Shown in pieces: positions 41,934 to 50,630 of a DNA stretch of 64,000 nt; position 1 is the stretch's first letter, and every line of letters starts with the position of its first letter. Origin of the DNA: Pseudomonadota bacterium (GTDB lineage: Bacteria; Pseudomonadota; Alphaproteobacteria; Rhizobiales; JAKPQE01); NCBI GenBank assembly GCA_029572955.1, contig JAKPQE010000026.1:1-64000 (forward strand). The letters are read 5' to 3'. The notes beneath the pieces were generated by a model, which was given only the letters and a program-made list of their open reading frames with translations, searched no databases and was not told the DNA's origin. Made by a program: the position numbers and the translations under genes.

Positions 41934-43322
41934 ATGACCAGCCCTTCCGGCGCCTCCCCGGACGAAGCCCGCGCCTTCCTCGATGCCCATCCCGAGATCG
42001 AGGCGATCGACATCGTGCTCGTCGATTCCAACGGCATCGGCCGCGGCAAGATCGTGCGCCGGCACGAACTGATGGCGCTCTACGAGAATGGCCGGCACAT
42101 GCCGATCTCGATCCTCGGCCTCGACATCACCGGCGAGGACGTGCACGAGACCGGCCTGATCTGGGATTCGGGCGACGGCGACCTGAAGGCCTGGCCGGTA
42201 CCGGGCACGCTGAAGCCGCTCGCCGGCACCAATCCGCCGCGCGCCGAAGTGTTCCTGTCGATGTACCTGCTCGACGGCACGCCGATGACCAGCGATCCGC
42301 GCCACGCGCTCGCCCGCGAGATCGCGGCGCTCGGCAAGATGGGCCTCAAGGCGGCGGCGGCGTTCGAGCTCGAATTCTTCCTGCTCGATCCGGCGCGCGA
42401 CAGCGAGGGACGGGTGCGGGCCGCCGCGGCGGTCCTCGACGGGCGGCACAGCGGCAAGACCGAGGTCTATTCGGTCGACCACCTGCACGGCATGGAGCCG
42501 CTCTTCAACGACGTCTACGCCGCGGCCAAGGCGGCCGAAGTGCCGCTCGAAACGCTGATTTCCGAATACGCCCCGGGCCAGTACGAGCTGACGCTGCACT
42601 ATCGCGAGGACGTCATGCAGGCGGCGACCGACCTCATCCGCATCAAGCGGCTGGTCCGTCAGGCCGCCCGCCGGCACGGCGTCGTCGCCTGCTTCATGGC
42701 CAAGCCGATCGAGAAATACGCCGGCTCGGGCATGCATTTCCACGTCTCGCTCATCGACGAGAGCGGGCGCAACGTCTTTTCGGAGGCCGAGCCCGGCAGC
42801 TATGCGCAGCCGCTGCTCCACGCCCTTGGCGGGCTGAAGGAGACGATGGCCGAGTCGATGCTGGTCTTTGCGCCGCACGCCAATTCCTGGCGCCGCTTCG
42901 TGTCGCAGTCCTATGCGCCGATCGCCCCGACCTGGGGTGTCAACAACCGCTCGGTGGCGCTGCGCGTCCCCGAAGGGCCGGTCAAGGCGCGACGCATCGA
43001 GCATCGCCCGTCCGGCGTCGACGCCAACCCCTACCTCGTCGCGGCGACGATCCTTGCCGGCATCCGGCACGGCCTCGAGCGGGCGATCGATCCGGGCGAG
43101 CCGGTGATCGGCAACGGCTATGCCGCGACCGAGGCGGCGAGCGCCACGATGCCGACCGGCTGGCTCGCGGCGATCGAGGCGGCGGAGCGGTCCGACTTCC
43201 TCAAAGGCGCGCTCGGGCCCGACCTGCACCGCACCTTCACGGCGATCAAGCGGGCCGAATATCTGCGGGTCGCCCGCACCGTCAGCGAGCTCGACTACCA
43301 CCTCTACCTGCACGAGGTCTGA
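41934..43322 (+). CDS. Glutamine-synthetase-family ligase (gamma-glutamyl-amine type, PuuA-like)
   Basis: A 462-residue protein of the GS fold: AAFELEFFLLD (metal Glu), LISEYAPGQYELTL, SGMHFHVSLID (ammonia/ATP site), WGVNNRSVALRVP and RIEHRPSGVDANPYLVAA. The size and these blocks fit gamma-glutamylpolyamine synthetases better than GlnA, and no NLYDLP adenylylation motif is seen. It would join glutamate to an amine using ATP. The transaminase 14 bases upstream could act on the same compound. It may be unrelated to the neighbouring glycan genes. Confidence 0.82.
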   Translation: MTSPSGASPDEARAFLDAHPEIEAIDIVLVDSNGIGRGKIVRRHELMALYENGRHMPISILGLDITGEDVHETGLIWDSGDGDLKAWPVPGTLKPLAGTNPPRAEVFLSMYLLDGTPMTSDPRHALAREIAALGKMGLKAAAAFELEFFLLDPARDSEGRVRAAAAVLDGRHSGKTEVYSVDHLHGMEPLFNDVYAAAKAAEVPLETLISEYAPGQYELTLHYREDVMQAATDLIRIKRLVRQAARRHGVVACFMAKPIEKYAGSGMHFHVSLIDESGRNVFSEAEPGSYAQPLLHALGGLKETMAESMLVFAPHANSWRRFVSQSYAPIAPTWGVNNRSVALRVPEGPVKARRIEHRPSGVDANPYLVAATILAGIRHGLERAIDPGEPVIGNGYAATEAASATMPTGWLAAIEAAERSDFLKGALGPDLHRTFTAIKRAEYLRVARTVSELDYHLYLHEV

Positions 43323-43343
43323 GGCCGGGCGCCGTTCCCGACG

Positions 43344-43946
43344 TCAGTCGCCGTTGGCGACATGGCGCGGCATGATCGCGCCGCGCATCCTTTCCAGATC
43401 GTCGTGGTAGCCCTCGGCGTCGCCATATTCGAAGAACCCGGGATAGCGCGGATGGGCGCCGGCGATGCGCCGGGCATGTTTGATCGGGCACCAGTACTGC
43501 TCGGTGCGCGAGGCGATCTCGCGGACATAGGCGAGGAGGCCGTTGGCGTAGGAGCAGTAGAGGCAGTTCATCTTCTCGATGGCGTTGAGATAGGCGAGCA
43601 GGTGGCGGTCGAAGACGATGTAGGCGCGCCGCTCGACCTTCGCGATGCCGTAGACCGGGAAGCAGACCGCCTGATAGAGGCTGACCAAGATGTCGAGCAG
43701 GACGAAGGGCACGATGAGGCTGTAGATCACCGGCGCGGTGATCAGCACCTTCGGCCGCACTTCGAGAAGATAGGGCGCGAGCCGCGCCTTCAGTTCGGCA
43801 TGGCGGCGGCGCACCTCGGCCTCGAAGACGACCCGGCCGTTTTCCATGCGCGAGGCGAACTCGTCGCGGCGCCGATCGAACTCGTCCTCGAGCTCGTCCT
43901 GGAGCTCCTTCATGCGGTCGAGAAGCTGGCTGACGATCGGCTGCAT
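43344..43946 (-). CDS. Conserved membrane protein with Cys-pair motif, function unknown
   Basis: A 200-residue protein I do not recognise by function. Residues 1-60 are charged and likely coiled-coil (LDRMKELQDELEDEFDRRRD). Residues about 66-105 hold one or two membrane helices. The C-terminal half has NCLYCSYANGLLAYVREIASR and YWCPIKHARRI, i.e. a CxxC and a further Cys-Pro, then HPRYPGFFEYGDAEGY. The cysteines could bind metal or heme. It is convergent with the glutamine-synthetase-like gene and about 200 bases upstream of nothing it clearly belongs to. Confidence 0.65.
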   Translation of the reverse strand: MQPIVSQLLDRMKELQDELEDEFDRRRDEFASRMENGRVVFEAEVRRRHAELKARLAPYLLEVRPKVLITAPVIYSLIVPFVLLDILVSLYQAVCFPVYGIAKVERRAYIVFDRHLLAYLNAIEKMNCLYCSYANGLLAYVREIASRTEQYWCPIKHARRIAGAHPRYPGFFEYGDAEGYHDDLERMRGAIMPRHVANGD

Positions 43947-44145
43947 GGGTTACCTCCGCTGGGATCGGTTCGCACTCCGCAACGCCGATGGCGAGTGTCC
44001 GGCGACGCTCTTGTCGGCAGCTCGGGCGGCGGACCGCAAAACGATCCGCAGCAGCAGGTCTAGCATCGAACGAAATCCGGCGGCAGCCCCTCGCGAAGCT
44101 GCCACCGGGCTTCGGCGCCGGCCCGGGGGGCGTCGGCCAGCGCTT

Positions 44146-45549
44146 CTACTGTCGATTCTTGCGCCGTTCCGGTCCCGTGTAGTTCGGATCCTGACCCTTG
44201 CGCCGGTCGAGCGGACCGGTCCTCAGGTCATGGAGGAACTCGGTGATTTCGCGGCTGAGGCGCACCGACTGCTCGGAGAGGGCGCGGCTCGCATCGCCGA
44301 CCGTCCCGGCCGCGGTGCGGGTGCCGTGGATCGCCTGCTCGACCTCGGCGACATTGACCGCGAGGCGGCCGGTGCCGTCGGCGGCGATCTGCACCTGGGA
44401 AGAAATCTCGCCGGTCGCGGCTTCCTGTTCCTGCACGGCGGCGGCGATCATCGCGGTCAGCTGGTCGATCTCCTTCATGACCTCGGCGATCTGGTGGATG
44501 GTCCCGACCGCTCCCGCCGTCTCGGTCTGCACGGTGTTGATCTGGCGGGAAATCTCGTCGGTCGCCTTGGCGGTCTGGCCGGCAAGCGACTTGACCTCGG
44601 AGGCGACGACGGCGAAGCCCTTGCCCATCTCGCCGGCCCGCGCCGCCTCGATGGTCGCGTTGAGCGCGAGAAGATTGGTCTGTTCGGCGATATCCTGGAT
44701 GAGCTGCACGACGTCGCCGATCTGCTCGCTCGAGGCGGCGAGACTGCGGATCGCCGCCGACGAGGTCTCGGTCATCCCGGTCGCCTTCTGCACGATGCCG
44801 GTGGCACCGGCGAGTTGGCGGGCGATCTCGTTGATCGAGGCCGACATCTCCTCGGCCGCCGCGGCGACGGAGCGGACATTGCCCGAGGTCGTCTCGGAAG
44901 CGCTTGCCGCCGAGACCGCCTGGTCGAGTGCGCCCTCGGCGATGGCATCGAGATCGACGGCCGTCGCATCCATCGCCTTGACCCGAGAGTCGACCTCGGC
45001 AATCACCTCCGCCGACGCATCGCGGAACTTGTCGATCACTTCGCTGACATAGGCGAAATGGTCCTTTTGCTCCTGCAGCAGGAGGTGCTGATAGACCGAG
45101 ACGGCGAGGTCGAGATCGAGCAGCACCGCCTTGTTGAGCGCGGCGAGCATGTCGACGAGCCGGGCCGGCCGGAAACGGTATTTGTGGACCACAATGGCGG
45201 TCAGCTCGTTGAGGACGAACTGATAGCCGGCGATGTACCAGCTCGGTTCGAGGCCGATGTCGCGGTGAGCCTGTCCGATCTTCTGGACGCCGGCGGCGTA
45301 GTCGCGATCGAAGCTGCCGCTGAACAGACGCTGCCAGTGCTTGCGCTGGGCGCCCTTCAGCCGCTCGGCGTCGACACCGATCAGTCCGGCGAGGTGCGGA
45401 ATGGTCGCGACATGGGCATAGAAGCGGGCGAGGATCTCGCCGAGATGCGGCTCGATCAGGGTCCATATCTCCCGCAGCACCTGACAATCGGCGCTGCTGA
45501 CGCGGGCGAAGGAAAGTCGTTCACGCAAATCGATGTCGGTGCTGGTCAT
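44146..45549 (-). CDS. Globin-coupled methyl-accepting chemotaxis protein (HemAT-like)
   Basis: A 467-residue soluble receptor. Residues about 15-165 form a protoglobin sensor, with [20 protein letters not shown], the heme-pocket signature including the proximal His. A helical linker follows, then the MCP signalling domain from about 230, with the hairpin tip [34 protein letters not shown]. There are no membrane helices or HAMP. It should sense oxygen and drive aerotaxis through CheA. ATG 45549 begins [13 protein letters not shown] FixK/FNR-type box lies about 150 bases upstream, consistent with oxygen control. Confidence 0.9.
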   Translation of the reverse strand: MTSTDIDLRERLSFARVSSADCQVLREIWTLIEPHLGEILARFYAHVATIPHLAGLIGVDAERLKGAQRKHWQRLFSGSFDRDYAAGVQKIGQAHRDIGLEPSWYIAGYQFVLNELTAIVVHKYRFRPARLVDMLAALNKAVLLDLDLAVSVYQHLLLQEQKDHFAYVSEVIDKFRDASAEVIAEVDSRVKAMDATAVDLDAIAEGALDQAVSAASASETTSGNVRSVAAAAEEMSASINEIARQLAGATGIVQKATGMTETSSAAIRSLAASSEQIGDVVQLIQDIAEQTNLLALNATIEAARAGEMGKGFAVVASEVKSLAGQTAKATDEISRQINTVQTETAGAVGTIHQIAEVMKEIDQLTAMIAAAVQEQEAATGEISSQVQIAADGTGRLAVNVAEVEQAIHGTRTAAGTVGDASRALSEQSVRLSREITEFLHDLRTGPLDRRKGQDPNYTGPERRKNRQ

Positions 45550-45700
45550 GACATGGTCCCGGAAAGGGCCGAGGCTCGGCCGAACTGCATAGCGATGTAG
45601 CAACCGGCGGTACTCAACCACCGGTTTCGCTATCGTTTTTCCAGCGCGTTAAAATATGGTAAACGATTAATTAAATGCTTGGTTAGTAACAAGCGTAACC

Positions 45701-45714
45701 TTGATACGGGTCAA
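45701..45714 (-). promoter_or_regulatory. FixK/FNR-type box upstream of globin chemoreceptor
   Basis: TTGATACGGGTCAA fits the alphaproteobacterial FixK/FnrL consensus TTGA-N6-TCAA perfectly and the fuller TTGAT-N4-ATCAA in 9 of 10 positions. On the minus strand, AT-rich sequence suited to a -10 (TTAATTAA, about 45667-45674) follows at roughly the distance expected for class II activation, then about 120 bases of leader to the receptor ATG. The rest of the 413 bases between the receptor and the tRNA terminator is AT-rich but holds no gene I can support. A half-matching CtrA-like TTAA-N7-TAAA is at 45649-45663. Confidence 0.55.
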
Positions 45715-45962
45715 TATTGACAGGTCCGTGGCGCAGTATCGGCAAATTTTCCAGGTAAAATCCCAAGATTTCCCAGATCGACTTCCCGGACTCTCGCGAT
45801 TTCTTGCGATAGGGAAAACACGTAGCCACTTTCGACGATGCACGCCCGGCTGCGGCGATTCGCGTCGCGATCGCCCGATACCGCCACCGCAGGCCCCGGT
45901 CAACCGACGCGGCCGGGGACAATCTCCGGAAAAAGAGGCGAGGTGCGAGGCAAACGGATGAC

Positions 45963-45996
45963 GCCGAAAAAGCGAAAGCCACCTTGCGGCGGCTTT
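45963..45996 (-). terminator. Intrinsic terminator of tRNA-Gly
   Basis: On the minus strand AAAGCCGCC and GGTGGCTTT (45975-45983 / 45988-45996, one G-T pair) form a 9-bp stem with a 4-base loop. CGCTTTTTC follows. It lies 34 bases past the tRNA 3' end, the expected place for its transcript stop. Confidence 0.8.
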
Positions 45997-46030
45997 TCGT
46001 TTCGGTCGGCATGTCCAATTTTTGGGAAAT

Positions 46031-46105
46031 TGGAGCGGGCGATGGGATTCGAACCCACGACCCCAACCTTGGCAAGGTTGTGCTCTACCCCTGAGCTACA
46101 CCCGC
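46031..46105 (-). tRNA. tRNA-Gly (anticodon GCC)
   Basis: Seventy-five bases including encoded CCA. The acceptor stem GCGGGTG pairs with CGCCCGC (one G-T). The D-loop is AGCTCAGGGGTAGAGC. The anticodon arm is CAACCTTGCCAAGGTTG with GCC in the loop, and the T-arm contains GGGTTCGAATCCC. All arms fold. It reads glycine codons GGC and GGU. A terminator follows and a weak promoter precedes. Confidence 0.97.
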
Positions 46106-46129
46106 TCGACCAGTCCGTCGGACCGCGGC

Positions 46130-46159
46130 CTATATGGACCAAGGCGCCGGCGATTGCAA
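46130..46159 (-). promoter_or_regulatory. Possible promoter of tRNA-Gly
   Basis: On the minus strand TTGCAA (46154-46159) and ATATAG (46130-46135) are 18 bases apart and end about 25 bases before the tRNA. Agreement with the -10 consensus is poor, so this is a candidate only. The sequence between the tRNA and the M16 gene stop (46106-46262) shows nothing else. Confidence 0.35.
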
Positions 46160-46262
46160 CAGCGAAATGCGCGTTTCGACATGACTTTTTTCGTGTCGCC
46201 GGGCTGTTGCGAAACGGCGCAAAGCCCTTGGCCCGGCGATGATTTCCGACGGCGCCCGGGGC

Positions 46263-47594
46263 TCAGGAGGCGAGCGGGCCGACCGTCGCGACGATCAGGC
46301 CGCCGCTGCCGAAGACGCGCTTCGCGGCCCTTTTCACGTCCTCGATCGTCACCGCCTCGATCAGCGCATTGCGCTTGTTGATGTAGTCGATGCCGAGATT
46401 GTCGAGGTTGAAGGCGAGGAGCTGGGCGGAGATCTTCTGCGACGTGTCGAACCGGAGGGCGAAGGAGCCGACGAGGAAGCTCTTGGCCTCGGCGAGTTCC
46501 TTCTCGGTCGGTCCCTCCGCGGCGAAACGCTTCAGCTCGGATTCGATGAGCTGCATCGCCTCGCCGGCCCGGTCCGACCGGGTGGCGACGCCGCCGACGA
46601 AGGCGCCGGCGTGATCATAGGGCGCAAGGAAGGTGTAGACCGAATAGGCAAGGCCGCGCTTCTCGCGCACCTCGTCGTAGAGGCGCGAGGAAAAGCTGCC
46701 GCCGCCGAGGATGTGGTTGGCGATATAGGCCGGGATGAAATCCGGATCGTCGCGCTTGATGCCGACGCCGCCGAAGCGGATGACGGTCTGCGGGTTGGCG
46801 ATCTCGGATTCGACACGGGCGCCGGCCTTCGGCGTGATCTCGGGCACGGCGACGAGATCGGGATCGGCGGGCAGCCTGCCGAACACCTCGTCGAGCAACG
46901 GCGCCAGCGTCTTGGCATCAATGTCGCCGACGACGGCGACCTTCAGGTCGCGGCGGGCGAACATGCGGTCGCGCAGGCCCGCGAGGTCGGCGGCGGTGAC
47001 AGCTGCGAGCGAGGCTTCGCTGCCCTCCTTGCGCCAGCCATAGGGATGGTCGGGGAAAGCGGCCTCGTACCAGAGGTCGAAGGCGAGTTCCTCCGGATCC
47101 TTTTCGTTGGCCTTGATGCCGGCGACGATCTGGGCGCGCATGCGCTCGATCGGCTCGGCGTCGAAGCGCGGCTCGTTGACGGCGAGCGTCAGCAGGCGGA
47201 AGGCCTCGTCGCGATTGGCCGTCAGCGTCTTCAGTGAACCGTAGAAGACGTCGCGGCCGGCGCTGAAGCTCATCGAGATGGAATTGTCCTCGAGGGCCTT
47301 CTGGAAGGTGGCGCTGTCGAGGTCGCCGGCGCCCTCGTCGAGCAGGCCGGAGAGGAGATTGGCAAGGCCGGTCTTGCCTTCCGGGTCCTGCGCGGAGCCG
47401 CCGGCAAAGCCGAAGTCCATGGCGATCACCGGAACCGCATGCTCCTCGACGAGCCAGGCCTCGATACCGCCGGGGCTGACCACGCGCTGGACCTCGGTCG
47501 CCGCTGCCGGGCGCAGCATCAGCGCGGCAAGGACGAGGAGGCCGAGGGCGAGCGGCCGCAGGCGGCAAGCGATGCGGAGTGCGGGCGTCATCAT
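46263..47594 (-). CDS. M16-family zinc-peptidase homologue, non-catalytic partner
   Basis: A 443-residue protein with an N-terminal signal peptide (LRPLALGLLVLAALMLRPAAA). It has the M16 (pitrilysin/processing-peptidase-like) fold, with LGGGSFSSRLYDEVREKRGLAYSVY in the C-terminal domain. The HxxEH zinc motif is absent: the corresponding region reads GLANLLSGLLDEGAG. It is therefore the inactive subunit that pairs with the catalytic M16 encoded 38 bases upstream. Two adjacent ATGs (47594, 47591) can serve as start. The likely location is the periplasm. Confidence 0.87.
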   Translation of the reverse strand: MMTPALRIACRLRPLALGLLVLAALMLRPAAATEVQRVVSPGGIEAWLVEEHAVPVIAMDFGFAGGSAQDPEGKTGLANLLSGLLDEGAGDLDSATFQKALEDNSISMSFSAGRDVFYGSLKTLTANRDEAFRLLTLAVNEPRFDAEPIERMRAQIVAGIKANEKDPEELAFDLWYEAAFPDHPYGWRKEGSEASLAAVTAADLAGLRDRMFARRDLKVAVVGDIDAKTLAPLLDEVFGRLPADPDLVAVPEITPKAGARVESEIANPQTVIRFGGVGIKRDDPDFIPAYIANHILGGGSFSSRLYDEVREKRGLAYSVYTFLAPYDHAGAFVGGVATRSDRAGEAMQLIESELKRFAAEGPTEKELAEAKSFLVGSFALRFDTSQKISAQLLAFNLDNLGIDYINKRNALIEAVTIEDVKRAAKRVFGSGGLIVATVGPLAS

Positions 47595-47632
47595 GCGATC
47601 CTTCTCTTGTCGATCGGCACGGGCAACGGGGA

Positions 47633-49054
47633 TCAGGAGCGCTTGTCGGCGGAGGCCGCGGTCTCGGCGGCGGCCGGGGCATTGGCCGCGACGCCTTCGA
47701 GGAGGCCGGTCACCGAGCGGCGGATGTCGAGATAGTCGCGCGCCGCCGCGACGACGTCCGCGGCGGTCACCGCCTCGATCCGCGCCGGCCATTCCTGCAC
47801 GTCGGCGATGGTCGAGCCTGTCGTCAGCGCGACGCCGAAGAGCCGCGCCAGGGCGAACTGGCTGTCCTGGGCATAGAGCGCGTCGGCGATCATCGTGCGC
47901 TTGGCGCGGGCGAGTTCCTCGGCGGTGACGCCATCCCTGACGAGACGGGCGATCTCGGCGTCGAGGGCGGCTTCGAGGCCGGCGAGGTCGACGCCGTCGC
48001 GCGGCACCGCATAGACGCCGAAACGGGTGGTGTCGTAGGACGAGCCCGAATACCAGGCGCCGGCGCCGGCCGAGATGCCCTGTTCGACGACGAGGGCACG
48101 ATAGAGCCGGCTGGTCGAGCCGCCGCCGAGGATCTGGGCGAGCAGGTCGAGCGCCTCGGCCCGGCCCGACTCGGCGCGCGAATAGGATGGCACCAGATAG
48201 CTGCGCTGCAGGCTCGGCTGGCTGACACGCTCGTCGGCGAGCCAGACGCGGCGCGCGGCGATCGGCTCGGGCTCCTGCGGGCGCATGCGCTCGCCCGGCT
48301 CGGCGCGGCGCGTCACCGCACCGTAGGTCTTCTCGGCGAGCGCCTTGACCTCGTCGAGGGTGACGTCGCCGGCAACGACCAGCACGGCGTTGTTGGGCGT
48401 GTAGAAGCGGTCGTAATAGGTGATCGCGTCGGCGCGGTCGAGCCTGGCGATCTCGCCCTCCCAGCCGATGATCGGAATCCGGTAGGGGTGGTTGAGATAG
48501 AGCGCGGCATCGAGCGCCTCGCCGAGCTTGGCAGCGGGATCGTTCTCGACCCGCGAGCGGCGCTCCTCCAGCACCACGTCGCGCTCGGGCAGGATCACCG
48601 GATCGGTGAGCACGAGATTGGCCATGCGGTCGGCCTCGAGCTTCATGACGAGGCCGAGTTCCTCCTTGGCGACGCGCTGATAATAGGCGGTGTAGTCGTC
48701 GGTGGTGAAGGCATTCTCCTCGCCGCCGATGCGCGACAGGATCGCCGAGAACTCGCCGTCGGGATGGTCCTTGGTGCCCTTGAACATCAGGTGTTCGAGG
48801 AAGTGGGCGATGCCCGACTTGCCCGGCGGCTCGTCGGCCGAGCCGACCTTGTACCAGATCATGTGGGTGACGACGGGCACGCGATGGTCGGGCACGACGA
48901 CCGCGGTCAGGCCGTTGTCGAGCGTGAAGCTCGCGGTGCCGGGGGCAACGAGCGGCGCCTCGGCCCGGGCCGGGACGGCGGCGGCAAGGCCGGCGACGAG
49001 GGCGAGCGCCGAAAACGAATGGCGAAGGAAGGGACGGACGGAGATAGACGGCAT
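47633..49054 (-). CDS. M16-family zinc peptidase, catalytic
   Basis: A 473-residue exported protease. The signal peptide FSALALVAGLAAAVPARA is followed by the inverted zinc motif HFLEH in GIAHFLEHLMFKGTKDHPDG, and FTTDDYTAYYQRV. The C-terminal domain has LGGGSTSRLYRALVVEQGIS. It should form a heterodimer with the downstream non-catalytic M16 and degrade peptides in the periplasm. ATG 49054 is used; an in-frame GTG at 49081 would lengthen the pre-signal region by nine residues. Confidence 0.9.
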   Translation of the reverse strand: MPSISVRPFLRHSFSALALVAGLAAAVPARAEAPLVAPGTASFTLDNGLTAVVVPDHRVPVVTHMIWYKVGSADEPPGKSGIAHFLEHLMFKGTKDHPDGEFSAILSRIGGEENAFTTDDYTAYYQRVAKEELGLVMKLEADRMANLVLTDPVILPERDVVLEERRSRVENDPAAKLGEALDAALYLNHPYRIPIIGWEGEIARLDRADAITYYDRFYTPNNAVLVVAGDVTLDEVKALAEKTYGAVTRRAEPGERMRPQEPEPIAARRVWLADERVSQPSLQRSYLVPSYSRAESGRAEALDLLAQILGGGSTSRLYRALVVEQGISAGAGAWYSGSSYDTTRFGVYAVPRDGVDLAGLEAALDAEIARLVRDGVTAEELARAKRTMIADALYAQDSQFALARLFGVALTTGSTIADVQEWPARIEAVTAADVVAAARDYLDIRRSVTGLLEGVAANAPAAAETAASADKRS

Positions 49055-49193
49055 CTGGCTCTGGTCCTTCACGTAGGCCACCTTGCGGCGGCGAATCGGT
49101 GCGGTGCGCCGGCGCGCGTTCCGCGCGAGGATATAGAGGGCGGCCCCGGGCCCTTCCAGTTACAAATACTTCATGTTCGGAGCCTTAACGGCG

Positions 49194-49224
49194 GACGGCC
49201 GCGGCGTCGTGCGCCGCGGCCGTC
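49194..49224 (-). terminator. Strong GC hairpin after the secreted-protein gene
   Basis: A perfect 13-bp stem, GACGGCCGCGGCG / CGCCGCGGCCGTC, with a 5-base loop, 31 bases past the stop of the gene at 49255-49929. No T-run follows on the minus strand, so it could end transcription with Rho or simply protect the 3' end. Confidence 0.5.
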
Positions 49225-49254
49225 GAAATTCCGACCCTTTCGGGAAATGCTCGC

Positions 49255-49929
49255 TCACCTGAGGGCGTTGCGATCGTTGACCGGGGCCGCCCGCTTCTCC
49301 TTGGCCGCCTCCTTGGCCGCCTCGACGTCGTAGGCCGCGGTCGCGGCCGGCACGCGATACTCGGACGGCGGCTCGGTCAGATAGCGCCGCGTCGGCATGC
49401 CGTCCGGGCCGAGCTCCGGCTCCGGATTGAGCTTGATGAACTGCTGGCGCATCTCGGCCGGCGACAGCTTGGCATTGGCGCGCTCGTTGTGCGCGATCTG
49501 CGAGGCCCTGTCCTCGGGCTTGCCCGAGAGGCCGGCGCCCGCCAGGCGACCGGCCTGCATTTCTTCGGGCGAGAGGCGCTCGTTCTTGTAGGAGATCTCG
49601 CTCGTCTCGTAGACGCCCTTCTTGGCCTGGGCGGCGCGGGCCTGACGGGCCGCGTCGTCCGGATCGTTCGGCCAGGCCGCGGCATCGCCGACGGCGACGC
49701 CATCGTTCGGCGGCGGCAATTCGTTGCTCGGCGGCAGGACCAGCGGCGAGCGCGCCTGATAGTCGATCGGATCCTTGGGCGGGGTCGCGCCAATGATGCC
49801 GAGGACGCTGCCGATCAGCTTGTTCTCGAGGTCGCCGGCAAGCGCGGCGCCGGAACCGAGCACGAAGGACGCGCCGGCCAGCGCCATGACGGCGTGGCGC
49901 GCGGCTTTCAGGGTCGATCGCTTGGTCAA
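49255..49929 (-). CDS. Secreted/periplasmic protein of unknown function
   Basis: About 224 residues starting at TTG 49929, eight bases after AGGGAG. An in-frame GTG at 49968 is less well placed. The N-terminus is a signal peptide (HAVMALAGASFVLGSGAALA). The mature part is polar and rich in Ala, Pro and charged residues: PPSNELPPPNDGVAVGDAAA, RLSPEEMQAGRLAGAG, KLSPAEMRQQFIKLNPEPEL. No domain is recognised. In related genomes a protein of this kind sits between lspA and the M16 genes. It lies 171 bases after the lspA stop. A terminator-like hairpin follows. Confidence 0.7.
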   Translation of the reverse strand: MTKRSTLKAARHAVMALAGASFVLGSGAALAGDLENKLIGSVLGIIGATPPKDPIDYQARSPLVLPPSNELPPPNDGVAVGDAAAWPNDPDDAARQARAAQAKKGVYETSEISYKNERLSPEEMQAGRLAGAGLSGKPEDRASQIAHNERANAKLSPAEMRQQFIKLNPEPELGPDGMPTRRYLTEPPSEYRVPAATAAYDVEAAKEAAKEKRAAPVNDRNALR

Positions 49930-50100
49930 GACGAGTACTCCCTTCCTCGGCGTGCGGCGCGCGGACACGACAGGTCCTTCGCCGATTTTGCCGAACCCAT
50001 CGGTTCATGGAACCGTCCGGCCGGTTTCGGCATCCTGCACGAAAACGACCCTCCGCGCTCTGGCCTTCGGGCCGGTCGCGTTCAATCCCGGAAACAGGCC

Positions 50101-50625
50101 CTAGCCGCTCTTTGCGGCATTTTTTCGGCCCTCCGTCATCGAGTCATACAGAAGACCCGCGGCACCCGCAACGATGGCCACGTCGGCGAGGTTAAAGACG
50201 TACCATTCGAAGCCGCCGGCATGGAGCAGCACGAAGTCGACGACCGCGCCATGGACGATACGGTCGAGGGCATTGGCGAGGGCGCCGCCGACGATGAGGC
50301 CGATGCTGAGGGCGATCAGCCGGTTGGCGGTGCGGGCGAGCCAGAGGGTCAGCGCCACGGTGGCGACGAGCGTGACGGCGACGAGCAGCCAACGGCCGAG
50401 ATCGCCGTCCTGCTGGAAAAGGCCGTAGGAGACGCCGCGGTTCCAGACGAGCACGAAGTCGACGAAGGGGGCGATGGCGACGCGGCCGCGCGCGGCGATG
50501 TCCCAGCCGACGAGCAGGCCCCACTTGGAGGCCTGATCGAGGACGAAGACGAGGCCGGCGACGAGAAAGCCGAACCGCGACAGCGGCCCGGTCACGCGCA
50601 ATCCCTTCTCGCCGGCCTCGGACAT
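50101..50625 (-). CDS. lspA: Lipoprotein signal peptidase (signal peptidase II)
   Basis: A 174-residue inner-membrane aspartic protease with four helices. The catalytic aspartates are in [19 protein letters not shown] and [12 protein letters not shown]. It cleaves the signal peptide of prolipoproteins just before the lipid-modified cysteine. ATG 50625 is five bases after the ileS stop, the usual ileS-lspA arrangement. Confidence 0.95.
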   Translation of the reverse strand: MSEAGEKGLRVTGPLSRFGFLVAGLVFVLDQASKWGLLVGWDIAARGRVAIAPFVDFVLVWNRGVSYGLFQQDGDLGRWLLVAVTLVATVALTLWLARTANRLIALSIGLIVGGALANALDRIVHGAVVDFVLLHAGGFEWYVFNLADVAIVAGAAGLLYDSMTEGRKNAAKSG

Positions 50626-50630
50626 CGGCT

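Noticed and set aside
45649-45663. CtrA binding site TTAA-N7-TTAA upstream of the chemoreceptor
   Set aside because: The second half reads TAAA, so the match is incomplete in an AT-rich stretch where such strings arise by chance.
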